DNA of 50,443 nt from Bacteroidaceae bacterium. GTDB lineage: Bacteria > Bacteroidota > Bacteroidia > Bacteroidales > Bacteroidaceae. Positions 42,942-50,443 of the stretch are shown here, piece after piece. Position 1 is the first letter of the stretch. Each line of letters begins with the position of its first letter. The notes under the pieces were generated by a model. It searched no databases. It worked only from the letters and a program-made list of their open reading frames with translations, and was not told the origin of the DNA. The stretch spans positions 1-50,443 of the forward strand of contig JAFZKR010000104.1 in assembly GCA_017551845.1 (NCBI GenBank). The letters are read 5' to 3'. The position numbers and the translations under genes are program-made.

Positions 42942-44314
42942 TAAAATCAATCTCCGGACTTCGCGGAGAAATAGGAGGACCTGTAGGAGAAGGGCTCACT
43001 CCATTAGATATAGTTAAGTTTACGTCAGCATATGCTACATGGGTGCGCCGAAACAATTCTGAAGCAAAGCATATTGTGGTGGGACGTGATGCGCGTCTTT
43101 CTGGTGAAATGGTCCGCCAACTTGTTTGCGGGACACTTATGGGAATGGGATTTGACGTTACAGATATCGGGTTAGCCACCACTCCGACTACGGAGCTTGC
43201 TGTCAAATGGCTTGATGCAGACGGAGGACTTATTTTGACCGCCAGCCATAATCCACGTCATTGGAACGCACTGAAGTTGCTGAACAGACAGGGCGAGTTT
43301 CTGACAGCAGCCGATGGGAACGTTGTTCTGGATATAGCGGAGAAGGAGGATTTTATTTATGCCGAAGTCGATCTTCTTGGTCATTATCGTACGGACGATA
43401 CAATGAACCTTCGTCATATAGATGCGGTTCTGGATTTGGAGCTTGTTGATGTTGAAGCTATCCGAAAAGCTAATTTCAGTGTTGCAATAGACTGCGTGAA
43501 TTCTGTGGGCGGAATTATTTTGCCTGAATTGTTGGACAGGCTGGGTGTCAAGAAGGTTAGTAGGCTCTTTTGTGAACCGACTGGTGATTTTCAACACAAT
43601 CCTGAGCCGCTTGAAAAGAATTTGGGTGACATTATGTCTCTGATGCGCAATGGCAGTCATGATGTGGCTTTCGTCGTTGATCCTGATGTGGATCGTCTCG
43701 CTTTTATCGATGAAAAAGGCAATATGTATGGTGAGGAATATACACTCGTGACAGTTGCCGACTATGTACTTAGGCATACTCCAGGCAATACTGTGTCTAA
43801 TCTTAGTTCTACCCGTGCTCTTCGTGACATTACTATGAAATATGGCGGTAAGTATAATGCCGCAGCCGTTGGAGAGGTGAACGTCACAACGAAGATGAAG
43901 GAGACCGGTGCCGTCATAGGCGGCGAAGGTAATGGTGGGGTAATCTATCCTGCGCTTCATTACGGACGCGATGCTCTTGTGGGAATAGCTCTGTTCCTTA
44001 GTCATTTAGCCCATGAAGGCATTAAGGTTAGTGAGCTCCGTGCTACCTATCCCCAGTATTATATAGCCAAGAACCGTATTGATCTCAATCCCGGAACCGA
44101 TGTTGATGCCATCCTCAATGAAATCAAAGGTATTTATGCTGACCAGAAGATAAACGATATTGATGGGGTAAAGATTGATTTTCCTGATAAATGGGTACAT
44201 CTGCGCAAGAGCAACACTGAGCCTATCATCCGTGTTTATTCTGAGGCATCTGACATGGAGACGGCTAATTCCATTGGGGAAGACGTGATGAAAGTCATAC
44301 GTTCCCTAATGTAG
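42932..44314 (+). CDS. glmM: Phosphoglucosamine mutase
   Basis: Converts glucosamine 6-phosphate to glucosamine 1-phosphate for peptidoglycan and LPS. The 460-residue alpha-D-phosphohexomutase has the phosphoserine loop LTASHNPRHWNALK near residue 105, the metal loop DPDVDRLAF near residue 250, a sugar-binding GEGNGGVIYP near 330, and the phosphate-binding RKSNTEPIIRVYSE near the C-terminus. Overlaps the DUF4827 gene, suggesting translational coupling. Phosphomannomutase activity is the alternative within the family. Confidence 0.93.
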   Translation: MAMIKSISGLRGEIGGPVGEGLTPLDIVKFTSAYATWVRRNNSEAKHIVVGRDARLSGEMVRQLVCGTLMGMGFDVTDIGLATTPTTELAVKWLDADGGLILTASHNPRHWNALKLLNRQGEFLTAADGNVVLDIAEKEDFIYAEVDLLGHYRTDDTMNLRHIDAVLDLELVDVEAIRKANFSVAIDCVNSVGGIILPELLDRLGVKKVSRLFCEPTGDFQHNPEPLEKNLGDIMSLMRNGSHDVAFVVDPDVDRLAFIDEKGNMYGEEYTLVTVADYVLRHTPGNTVSNLSSTRALRDITMKYGGKYNAAAVGEVNVTTKMKETGAVIGGEGNGGVIYPALHYGRDALVGIALFLSHLAHEGIKVSELRATYPQYYIAKNRIDLNPGTDVDAILNEIKGIYADQKINDIDGVKIDFPDKWVHLRKSNTEPIIRVYSEASDMETANSIGEDVMKVIRSLM

Positions 44315-44334
44315 GACGACGATTCGTTCATATC

Positions 44335-45450
44335 ATGTCAGGCATCTATGTTCATATACCTTTTTGTAGCAGGCGTTGCATCTATTGCGGATTTTATTCA
44401 ACAGTTCGTCTAAATGACAGGGGACGTTATGTGAATGCACTCTGTTCCGAATTGCACCGAAGGAAAGATTATCTTAGAGGTTCTGAAGTCAAAACTATCT
44501 ATTTTGGTGGCGGGACCCCTTCGCTACTTACTCCTGAACAGTTCCGGACGATAGTAGAGGCAATCCGTGAAACATTCGGTACGGACGAATTGGTTGAATT
44601 TACCGTTGAGTGCAATCCGGATGATATATCTCCGTCATTTCTTGGATCGATAAGGGCACTTGGAGTCAACAGAATAAGCCTTGGCGTGCAGACTTTCTGT
44701 GATGAGACTTTGCGGTTCCTTGGACGGCGGCATACTTCGTGGCAGGCAATCAAGGCTGTTGATCTCTGCCATGAAGAAGGTTTTGACAATATCAGTATTG
44801 ACCTTATGTACGGGTTACCTGGGCAAACTATTGAAGAACAGTCCGACGACCTTGAAAAAGCGATCTCACTAGGAGTCAGTCATATATCTTCATACTGTCT
44901 TTCCTACGAACCTTCTTCTGCTCTTGAGAGTATGAAGAACGAAGGTTTGGTATTTCCTGCTAATGATGAACTATGTGCCAAAATGTATAGCCAGATGTGC
45001 TCAATGTTGGTTTCCGCTGGAATGGAGCACTATGAGATATCAAATTTCACTTTTCCCGGGTTCCGCTCGCTTCATAACTACAATTATTGGGAAAGGATAC
45101 CTTACATCGGAATTGGTGCTGGTGCGCATTCGTTTGATTCAGAGTCGCGGCAGTGGAATATATCTCACCTTGATGCTTATATGGAGGGCGAAGAGAACGG
45201 CGTTCCAGCTACGGAAAAGGAAATACTTTCGGAACGTGACATATATAATGAAAAGATTATGCTGAGTCTGAGGACATCTGACGGTATTGACCTGAATACC
45301 CTTTCCAAGAGAGACAGGTCTCGTCTGGAGACTGATTCATTTAAGTTTATCCGTACAGGACAGATGCAAAGGATAGGTTCTTTCATAAGGATTTCACCTG
45401 ACTTTCTTTTTGTGAGCGACAGTATTATCAGCTCACTCTTCGTTTCCTAA
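44335..45450 (+). CDS. hemW: Radical SAM heme chaperone HemW
   Basis: The 371-residue protein has the radical-SAM cysteine motif CSRRCIYCGF near residue 11, YFGGGTPSLL, and the HemN/HemW-type SYCLSYEPSSAL and YEISNF motifs. It corresponds to HemW, the membrane-associated heme-delivery protein often misnamed coproporphyrinogen oxidase. It starts 20 bases after glmM. An oxygen-independent coproporphyrinogen oxidase (HemN) is longer and has a different N-terminus. Confidence 0.93.
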   Translation: MSGIYVHIPFCSRRCIYCGFYSTVRLNDRGRYVNALCSELHRRKDYLRGSEVKTIYFGGGTPSLLTPEQFRTIVEAIRETFGTDELVEFTVECNPDDISPSFLGSIRALGVNRISLGVQTFCDETLRFLGRRHTSWQAIKAVDLCHEEGFDNISIDLMYGLPGQTIEEQSDDLEKAISLGVSHISSYCLSYEPSSALESMKNEGLVFPANDELCAKMYSQMCSMLVSAGMEHYEISNFTFPGFRSLHNYNYWERIPYIGIGAGAHSFDSESRQWNISHLDAYMEGEENGVPATEKEILSERDIYNEKIMLSLRTSDGIDLNTLSKRDRSRLETDSFKFIRTGQMQRIGSFIRISPDFLFVSDSIISSLFVS

Positions 45451-45489
45451 CGGTGCCATTTCCTTATTGGGTAGAAATAGTCTATTTTG

Positions 45490-45521
45490 TTTGGTTTATT
45501 ACCTACAATTGAATAAATTTG
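45490..45521 (+). promoter_or_regulatory. Promoter of the EF-G2 gene
   Basis: TTTG (45490-45493), a 20-base spacer and TAAATTTG (45514-45521) match the Bacteroidetes consensus exactly. The ATG follows 52 bases later. In Bacteroides the homolog is controlled by the Cur carbon-stress regulator; a binding site is not identified here. Confidence 0.7.
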
Positions 45522-45573
45522 CGTGCCCAAAACTGAAAGGACTGTTTTGCTTGACAAATCAACAATTTAAAAT

Positions 45574-47724
45574 ATGAAGAATTATAAAACTGAAGACATC
45601 CGGAATATTGCCATTGTGGGCGGCTCCGGATCGGGAAAAACCACTCTTTCTGAGAGTATTCTTTTTGAGGCCGGCGTAATTAAGCGCCGCGGCTCAGTCA
45701 ATTCCAAGAATACCGTAAGCGACACCGCTCCAGTGGAACTTGAGTACGGATATTCGGTCTATTCAACTGTATTCTCTGTGGAGATTTATGGAAAAAAGTT
45801 CAATTTCTTTGACTGTCCGGGCGCTGATGATTTTTCTGGTCAGGCTGTCACAGCACTGAATATCTGCGATTCAGCAATACTTCTTGTTAATGGTTCTCGT
45901 GGTGTTGATGTTGGTTTGATCAACAGCTATCGTCTCATTAAGAAACTTGGCAAACCTGCCTTCTTTGTTATCAATTATGTAGATAGTGACAAGTGCGAGT
46001 ATGATAGCGTGGTGGAGCAGATTCGTTCGACATTCGGAACGACATGTGTAGCTATCCAGTTCCCGGAGCACTCAGGACCCTCTTTCAGCAGTATAATCGA
46101 TGTTCTGCTCAACCAGAAGCTCACATTTGTTGATGGGTCTGCTGCCAAAGTTGAGGATATTCCTAGCACTGTGGCATCCAAGGCACAGTCTATGCGTGAT
46201 GCTATTACCGAGTCAGCTGCAGAGAATGATGAGGAGCTCATGGAAAAATTCTTTGATCAGGGTGAACTTTCCACCGATGAAATCCGTGCCGGTTTCCGCA
46301 AGGGTGTTGAGACATGTGGCCTGTTCCCGATTGTTTGCACTTCGGCTGCTCAGAATATCGGTGTTAGCCGTCTTGTGGAGTTCCTTGCCAATGTGGCTCC
46401 GTCACCATTACAGGGTAAGCCGGTGACCGATGCTAAAGGTGACGTTGTAGGCTTTGATGCAGCCGGAACATCACTCTTCTTCTTCAAGACTTCTATGGAA
46501 CCTCATATTGGCGCAGTTTCTTATTTTAAGGTTATGTGCGGTAAGGCACATGAAGGTCAGGATATGATTAATGCTGACCGCGGCTCCAAGGAGCGTGTCG
46601 CACAACTCTTCGTGAGTCAGGGAAATAGCCGTGTTCAGGTTCCTGAACTTGTAGCTGGTGATTTGGGTTGCACTGTAAAGCTTAAGGATGTTCGTACTGG
46701 CAATACTTTGAATGAGGGTACAGACCACAGCTTCAATTTTATTAAATATCCGAACTCAAAGTATTCACGTGCTTTGAAGCCAGTAAACGAGGCCGATATG
46801 GAGAAGATGATGACTATTGTCAATCGTATGCGTGAGGAGGATCCCACACTCGTGATTGAGCAGTCCAAGGAACTTCGTCAGGTTATTCTCTACGGCCAGG
46901 GGGAGTTCCATCTTCGTACATTCAAATGGTGCATTGAAAACAACGACAAGATGATGATTGTTTTTGATGAACCCAAGATTCCTTATCGTGAAACCATTAC
47001 CAAGGCTGCACGTGCTGACTATCGTCATAAGAAACAGTCTGGTGGTGCTGGTCAGTTTGGTGAGGTACACCTCATCGTTGAACCGTATGAGGACGGTAAG
47101 CCTTTGCCTGAAATGTTCAAATTCGGCAACCAGGAGTTTAAGATGAGTGTTAAGGGAGTTGAAGAGTATCCGTTAGAGTGGGGCGGAAAACTGGTATATG
47201 TGAATAGCATAGTAGGAGGTTCAATCGATGCTCGTTTCATGCCGGCTATTCTAAAGGGTATCATGCAGCGCATGGAACAGGGACCACTTACCGGTTCGTA
47301 CGCACGCGATGTACGCGTGATAGTATATGATGGTAAGATGCACCCCGTTGATTCAAATGAAATCTCCTTCCTGCTTGCAGGCCGTAACGCATTCAGCGCA
47401 GCCTTCAAGGAGGCCGGTCCTAAGATCCTTGAGCCTGTATATGATGTTGAGGTTCTCGTACCCGCAGAGTACATGGGTGATGTAATGAGTGATCTCCAGG
47501 GTCGTCGCGGTATGATCATGGGTATGGAGAGCGAGGGTAATTATCAGACCCTCAAGGCTAAAGTTCCTCTCAAGGAAATGGCAACCTACTCTACATCTCT
47601 CAGTTCAATAACCGGTGGTAGTGGCTCTTTCGTTATGAGTTTTAGCAGCTATGAACTTGTTCCGACCGATGTGCAGGATAAGCTTATCAAGGAATTCGAA
47701 GCAAAACAAAAGGAGGAAGAATAG
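45574..47724 (+). CDS. fusA2: EF-G paralog, EF-G2 type (probable GTPase-defective)
   Basis: A 716-residue elongation-factor-G-like protein for ribosome translocation. The P-loop is GGSGSGKTT (16-24) in place of the usual AHIDAGKTT; switch II is DCPGADDF (80-87), with Ala84 at the site of the catalytic His; and the G4 motif is NYVD (134-137) in place of NKMD. The RGITI switch I sequence is also absent. Domains II-V are intact, for example GGAGQFGEVHLIVEPYE and the C-terminal RRGMIMGMES. This fits the EF-G2 reported for Bacteroides, which works without GTP hydrolysis and acts under carbon limitation. The regular fusA is not in the window. Confidence 0.92.
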   Translation: MKNYKTEDIRNIAIVGGSGSGKTTLSESILFEAGVIKRRGSVNSKNTVSDTAPVELEYGYSVYSTVFSVEIYGKKFNFFDCPGADDFSGQAVTALNICDSAILLVNGSRGVDVGLINSYRLIKKLGKPAFFVINYVDSDKCEYDSVVEQIRSTFGTTCVAIQFPEHSGPSFSSIIDVLLNQKLTFVDGSAAKVEDIPSTVASKAQSMRDAITESAAENDEELMEKFFDQGELSTDEIRAGFRKGVETCGLFPIVCTSAAQNIGVSRLVEFLANVAPSPLQGKPVTDAKGDVVGFDAAGTSLFFFKTSMEPHIGAVSYFKVMCGKAHEGQDMINADRGSKERVAQLFVSQGNSRVQVPELVAGDLGCTVKLKDVRTGNTLNEGTDHSFNFIKYPNSKYSRALKPVNEADMEKMMTIVNRMREEDPTLVIEQSKELRQVILYGQGEFHLRTFKWCIENNDKMMIVFDEPKIPYRETITKAARADYRHKKQSGGAGQFGEVHLIVEPYEDGKPLPEMFKFGNQEFKMSVKGVEEYPLEWGGKLVYVNSIVGGSIDARFMPAILKGIMQRMEQGPLTGSYARDVRVIVYDGKMHPVDSNEISFLLAGRNAFSAAFKEAGPKILEPVYDVEVLVPAEYMGDVMSDLQGRRGMIMGMESEGNYQTLKAKVPLKEMATYSTSLSSITGGSGSFVMSFSSYELVPTDVQDKLIKEFEAKQKEEE

Positions 47725-47752
47725 TTGTTATAATTGCTATTTTGATAACTTT

Positions 47753-47786
47753 AAAGGGGTGAAAATGCTTTTTCACCCCTTTTTAT
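47753..47786 (+). terminator. Terminator after the EF-G2 gene
   Basis: AAAGGGGTGAAAA (47753-47765) pairs perfectly with TTTTCACCCCTTT (47770-47782) around a four-base loop, followed by Ts. It lies 28 bases after the stop. Confidence 0.9.
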
Positions 47787-47839
47787 TATAAAATCTATTA
47801 ATTAATTAAGTTAATTGATGGATAATCAGATATCATCAC

Positions 47840-47847
47840 TATATTTG
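47840..47847 (+). promoter_or_regulatory. -7 element of the kinase-regulator operon
   Basis: TATATTTG matches TAnnTTTG; TTG stands 22 bases upstream, near but slightly outside the usual spacing. The ATG is only five bases downstream, so if used the transcript would be nearly leaderless. Confidence 0.35.
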
Positions 47848-47852
47848 TCGTT

Positions 47853-49397
47853 ATGAAAAAGATAGTAGTCTGGATTCTAGGTCTTGTAATTAGCATCTCA
47901 TTTGTTGTGTTGCTCATGATGCAACTACGTTATATTAAGGAGATGAGTTCCATGCGCCATCAGGAATTTGAGGATGCTGTAAAACAGAGCCTCTATGAAG
48001 TGGCTCATCAATTGGAATTGGAAGAAGCCAAGTGGTATCTGGAAAATGATATCCGGGAAATGGAACGCAATTCTAATTTGGGTTATCCCATGCTGGAAGG
48101 CGGTATCTTCAGCCAATCCATCACCTATATGAATGGAGGTTTTACTTATAGCCAGTCTGTTCAGCAAGGCATCGGCCCGTCGGCAACTATGCCTTCACTG
48201 CAGGTCCCACGCATCAATCCTGACCCGGGAACTACAGTGACAGACAAAGGTGTAAGCCTTCAGCAGCAGCAACTCAAACGTTATCTTACCCAGAAATCAC
48301 TTTTGGATGAGGTGATTTTCAGTATGCTCAACACTGCAAGTGAGCGTCCTTTGAATGAGCGCATAAACCCTCAGTTTTTGGCTAATGAGTTGCAGTCGGA
48401 GTTAAAGGACAACGGTGTGGATATTCCTTTTCATTGGGTTGTCACCACATCGAATGGACGCGTCGTTCATTCTTGCTGCAGCGATTTCAATCCGGCCATA
48501 CTTACAAATACATATGATCAGGCTGTTTTCAAAAGTGACTCTCCGTCACGTATGGGTGTCCTTAGGGTCTATTTTCCAACTTTGGATGATTATATTGACA
48601 ACTCTGTCAATTTTATGATTCCTTCGCTTATTTTTCTGTCGGTTCTGATGATTACCTTCGTTTTCACTCTTGTACTTGTCCTTAGGCAACGTAAGGTGAC
48701 GGAGATGAAAAATGATTTCATCAACAACATGACTCATGAGTTCAAGACGCCTATATCGACCATCTCACTTGCCGCTCAGATGCTGAATGACCAGTCGCTT
48801 GACAAATCTCCACAGTTACTTCAACACTACTCCCGCGTCATTAATGATGAGACAAAACGTTTAAGGTTTCAGGTCGAGAAAGTACTTCAGATGTCCATGT
48901 TCGAACGTCAAAGCACCACTCTCAAGTTCAAGAATTTGGACATAGATGAACTTATTTATGGTGTGGTTACCACTTTCCGTTTGAAGGTAGGAAATATAGG
49001 TGGAACTCTTGAGACTGATTTTGAAACAGAAGATCCGTTTGCTATGGCTGATGAGATGCATTTTACCAATGTGATATTCAACCTCATGGACAATGCAGTG
49101 AAATACAAACGTGATGATGTACCTCTGAAGCTGAGCGTTCGTACATGGAATGAGCCTGGTAAGCTACTTATATCCATTGCTGACAACGGTATCGGGATAA
49201 AGAAGGAGGATCTCAAAAAGATTTTTGAGAAATTCTATCGTGTGCATACAGGCAACCGTCATGACGTTAAAGGATTCGGACTTGGTCTTGCATATGTCAA
49301 AAAAGTAATTCTGAGCCATAAGGGAACAATACGAGCTGAAAGTGAACTTGGCAATGGCACAAAATTCATTATTACACTACCTCAAAGCAATGAATAA
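47853..49397 (+). CDS. rprX: Sensor histidine kinase, RprX-like
   Basis: A 514-residue two-helix membrane sensor. TM1 is about residues 5-23, an extracytoplasmic domain follows, and TM2 is about 253-275 (FMIPSLIFLSVLMITFVFTLVL). The phosphoacceptor is His295 in FINNMTHEFKTPISTISLAA. ATP-binding boxes are the N box VIFNLMDNAVKYKR, G1 ISIADNGIGIKKED, and G2 GFGLGLAYV. Domain order and pairing with the next gene fit the Bacteroides RprX/RprY system. The signal sensed is unknown. Confidence 0.9.
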   Translation: MKKIVVWILGLVISISFVVLLMMQLRYIKEMSSMRHQEFEDAVKQSLYEVAHQLELEEAKWYLENDIREMERNSNLGYPMLEGGIFSQSITYMNGGFTYSQSVQQGIGPSATMPSLQVPRINPDPGTTVTDKGVSLQQQQLKRYLTQKSLLDEVIFSMLNTASERPLNERINPQFLANELQSELKDNGVDIPFHWVVTTSNGRVVHSCCSDFNPAILTNTYDQAVFKSDSPSRMGVLRVYFPTLDDYIDNSVNFMIPSLIFLSVLMITFVFTLVLVLRQRKVTEMKNDFINNMTHEFKTPISTISLAAQMLNDQSLDKSPQLLQHYSRVINDETKRLRFQVEKVLQMSMFERQSTTLKFKNLDIDELIYGVVTTFRLKVGNIGGTLETDFETEDPFAMADEMHFTNVIFNLMDNAVKYKRDDVPLKLSVRTWNEPGKLLISIADNGIGIKKEDLKKIFEKFYRVHTGNRHDVKGFGLGLAYVKKVILSHKGTIRAESELGNGTKFIITLPQSNE

Positions 49398-49416
49398 CCT
49401 GAAAATAATATGAATT

Positions 49417-50118
49417 ATGGAAGAAAAACTGAACATTCTGCTGTGTGAAGATGACGAAAACCTGGGCATGCTGCTCCGTGAGTATCTTCAATCCAAGGGA
49501 TACAATACAGAATTGTGTCCAGACGGCGATGCCGGCTACAAGGCTTTTTTGAAAAGCAAGTTTGACATCTGCATCTTTGATGTGATGATGCCCAAAAAGG
49601 ACGGATTCACTCTCGCAAAGGAGATCCGTACCATCAATTCGGACATTCCTATCATGTTCCTCACGGCTAAAACGTTGAAGGAGGATATCTTGGACGGCTT
49701 CAAGTTAGGTGCTGATGATTATATTACTAAACCCTTCAGCATGGAAGAGCTCACTCTCCGTATGGAGGCTATACTTCGTCGTGTACATGGCAAGAAAAAC
49801 CGCGAAGTAACTATGTATAAGATAGGTAGGTTTACATTTGATGCTAAGAAACAAATTCTCTCCATTGGTGATAAATCCACAAAACTCACTACTAAGGAGT
49901 CTGAACTGCTCAATCTCCTCTGTGTACATCAGAATGAGATTCTACAACGAGATTTTGCTTTGAAGGCTATTTGGATAGATGATAATTATTTCAATGCCCG
50001 TAGCATGGATGTGTATATCACTAAGTTGCGTAAGCATCTCAAGGATGATGATACTGTGGAGATTATCAACATCCATGGCAAAGGTTATAAACTCATTGTC
50101 CCGGAGGTGGAGGAATGA
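49417..50118 (+). CDS. rprY: Response regulator, RprY-like (OmpR family)
   Basis: A 233-residue DNA-binding response regulator. The receiver domain (about 5-120) has the acidic pair EDD (11-13), phosphoacceptor Asp55 in ICIFDVMMPKKDG, and Lys105 in ADDYITKPFS. The C-terminal winged helix (about 135-230) includes LTTKESELLNLLCVHQNE and NARSMDVYITKLRKHL. It starts 19 bases after the kinase gene, so it is its cognate regulator. The assignment to RprY rests on similarity recalled for Bacteroides. Confidence 0.93.
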   Translation: MEEKLNILLCEDDENLGMLLREYLQSKGYNTELCPDGDAGYKAFLKSKFDICIFDVMMPKKDGFTLAKEIRTINSDIPIMFLTAKTLKEDILDGFKLGADDYITKPFSMEELTLRMEAILRRVHGKKNREVTMYKIGRFTFDAKKQILSIGDKSTKLTTKESELLNLLCVHQNEILQRDFALKAIWIDDNYFNARSMDVYITKLRKHLKDDDTVEIINIHGKGYKLIVPEVEE

Positions 50119-50149
50119 CACAGCGCGCGCGTACGCGTAGTATATTAAT

Positions 50150-50184
50150 AAAGAGGTGGAACCATTCGGCTCCACCTCTTTTGT
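50150..50184 (+). terminator. Terminator after the response regulator gene
   Basis: AAAGAGGTGGA (50150-50160) pairs with TCCACCTCTTT (50171-50181) around a ten-base loop, followed by a T run. It lies 31 bases after the stop; the GCGCGCGCGTACGCG alternating stretch (50123-50137) stands between. Confidence 0.88.
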
Positions 50185-50238
50185 TTCCAATGAGTTATAT
50201 TTATTAACAAAATATTCGAGAAAAAAGTGTTGTAAAAG

Positions 50239-50270
50239 TTTGGTGTGTATGTATAGAAGCACTACCTTTG
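50239..50270 (+). promoter_or_regulatory. Strong promoter, probably of an rRNA operon beyond the window
   Basis: TTTG (50239-50242), a 20-base spacer and TACCTTTG (50263-50270) match the Bacteroidetes consensus exactly. The downstream leader has no ORF. Together with the structured leader this suggests an rrn promoter; the 16S gene itself is outside the window. Confidence 0.6.
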
Positions 50271-50276
50271 CATCCG

Positions 50277-50443
50277 CTTTCCTCAAGGAAGGCGTAATAA
50301 AACGATCTTTGATACGATTTCATACAGACAAGTAGTACGACGGGCATGCTTGAATAAAGTATGTCCGAGGGTAATACGAACCGTCAATAACAAAGAAGAG
50401 AATAGAGACGGACCTGAGCGAAAAAAGACAGACTGGTGCGTCC
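50277..50443 (+). other. Structured non-coding leader, possible rRNA operon leader
   Basis: No coding frame is seen. A hairpin begins at the predicted 5' end (GCTTTCCT 50276-50283 with AGGAAGGC 50286-50293). GATCTTTGATA at 50304-50314 resembles the boxA-type element of rrn leaders. GGGCATGCTT (50342-50351) pairs with AAGTATGTCC (50357-50366). CCGTC (50381-50385) can pair with GACGG at 50339-50343 or at 50407-50411. An rRNA leader is the best guess; the window ends before any rRNA sequence. Confidence 0.4.

Noticed and set aside
43172..44005. A 277-codon open frame antisense to glmM
   Set aside because: It lies wholly inside glmM, whose motifs are intact. The antisense translation has no domain and a composition expected from a codon-biased gene read backwards.

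Overview
The window is chromosomal DNA from a gut-type Bacteroidales bacterium (Bacteroidaceae, Prevotellaceae or Muribaculaceae cannot be told apart by eye). The evidence is lineage-specific genes (an EF-G2-type paralog, an RprX/RprY-like two-component pair, GldE next to ssb, a 29-residue AURKAIP1/COX24-type basic protein beside HU, DUF4153, DUF4827, DUF4924 and DUF5723 proteins), lipoproteins with Bacteroidetes-type signals, and repeated Bacteroidetes-type promoters (TTTG or TTG, about 20 bases, then TAnnTTTG). No insertion sequence, prophage, CRISPR array or tRNA gene was seen.

Region 1 (1-2600, minus strand) is a tightly packed operon of membrane proteins: DUF805, a six-helix protein, a small winged-helix regulator, a coupled 26-codon ORF, a four-helix protein, and a DUF4153 protein cut by the window edge. 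Region 2 (2640-8850) is a divergent glucoside/glucose locus. To the left are an exported GH3 beta-glucosidase and an exported mutarotase; to the right are an MFS sugar permease and a ROK glucokinase. Together they would release, anomerise, import and phosphorylate a hexose. Region 3 (8850-18260, minus strand) is a seven-gene arabinose/galactose operon: galM, galK, exported galM, sodium-sugar symporter, araD, araA, araB. Region 4 (18260-21960, minus strand) is cdd, then grpE-dnaJ-folC behind a sequence that matches a sigma-54 (-24/-12) promoter with a tandem repeat just upstream.

Region 5 (22070-32250) holds a LysM glucosaminidase, RNase G/E, the small basic ribosomal-type protein and HU, then ssb-gldE. 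It continues with an orphan 1007-residue lipoprotein and a DUF5723 outer-membrane protein, which look like a pair. Region 6 (31600-37740) is a chain of genes with touching or overlapping ends: LysE exporter, DUF4924, RF3, TsaC, CLC channel and Fmt, mostly translation-quality functions. Region 7 (38000-45450) has an ECF-type sigma factor, a 62-residue ORF, rpe, a short ComEC, an NrnA-like phosphoesterase, a DUF4827 lipoprotein, glmM and hemW.

Region 8 (45490-50443) has the EF-G2 paralog, whose G domain lacks the catalytic histidine, and the sensor kinase/response regulator pair. It ends with a strong promoter and structured leader that probably belongs to an rRNA operon starting just beyond the window. 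Most genes are ordinary housekeeping or sugar catabolism. The less explained parts are the membrane-protein operon with its micro-ORF, the lipoprotein/DUF5723 pair, the sigma-54-like heat-shock promoter, and the small ORF behind the sigma factor.
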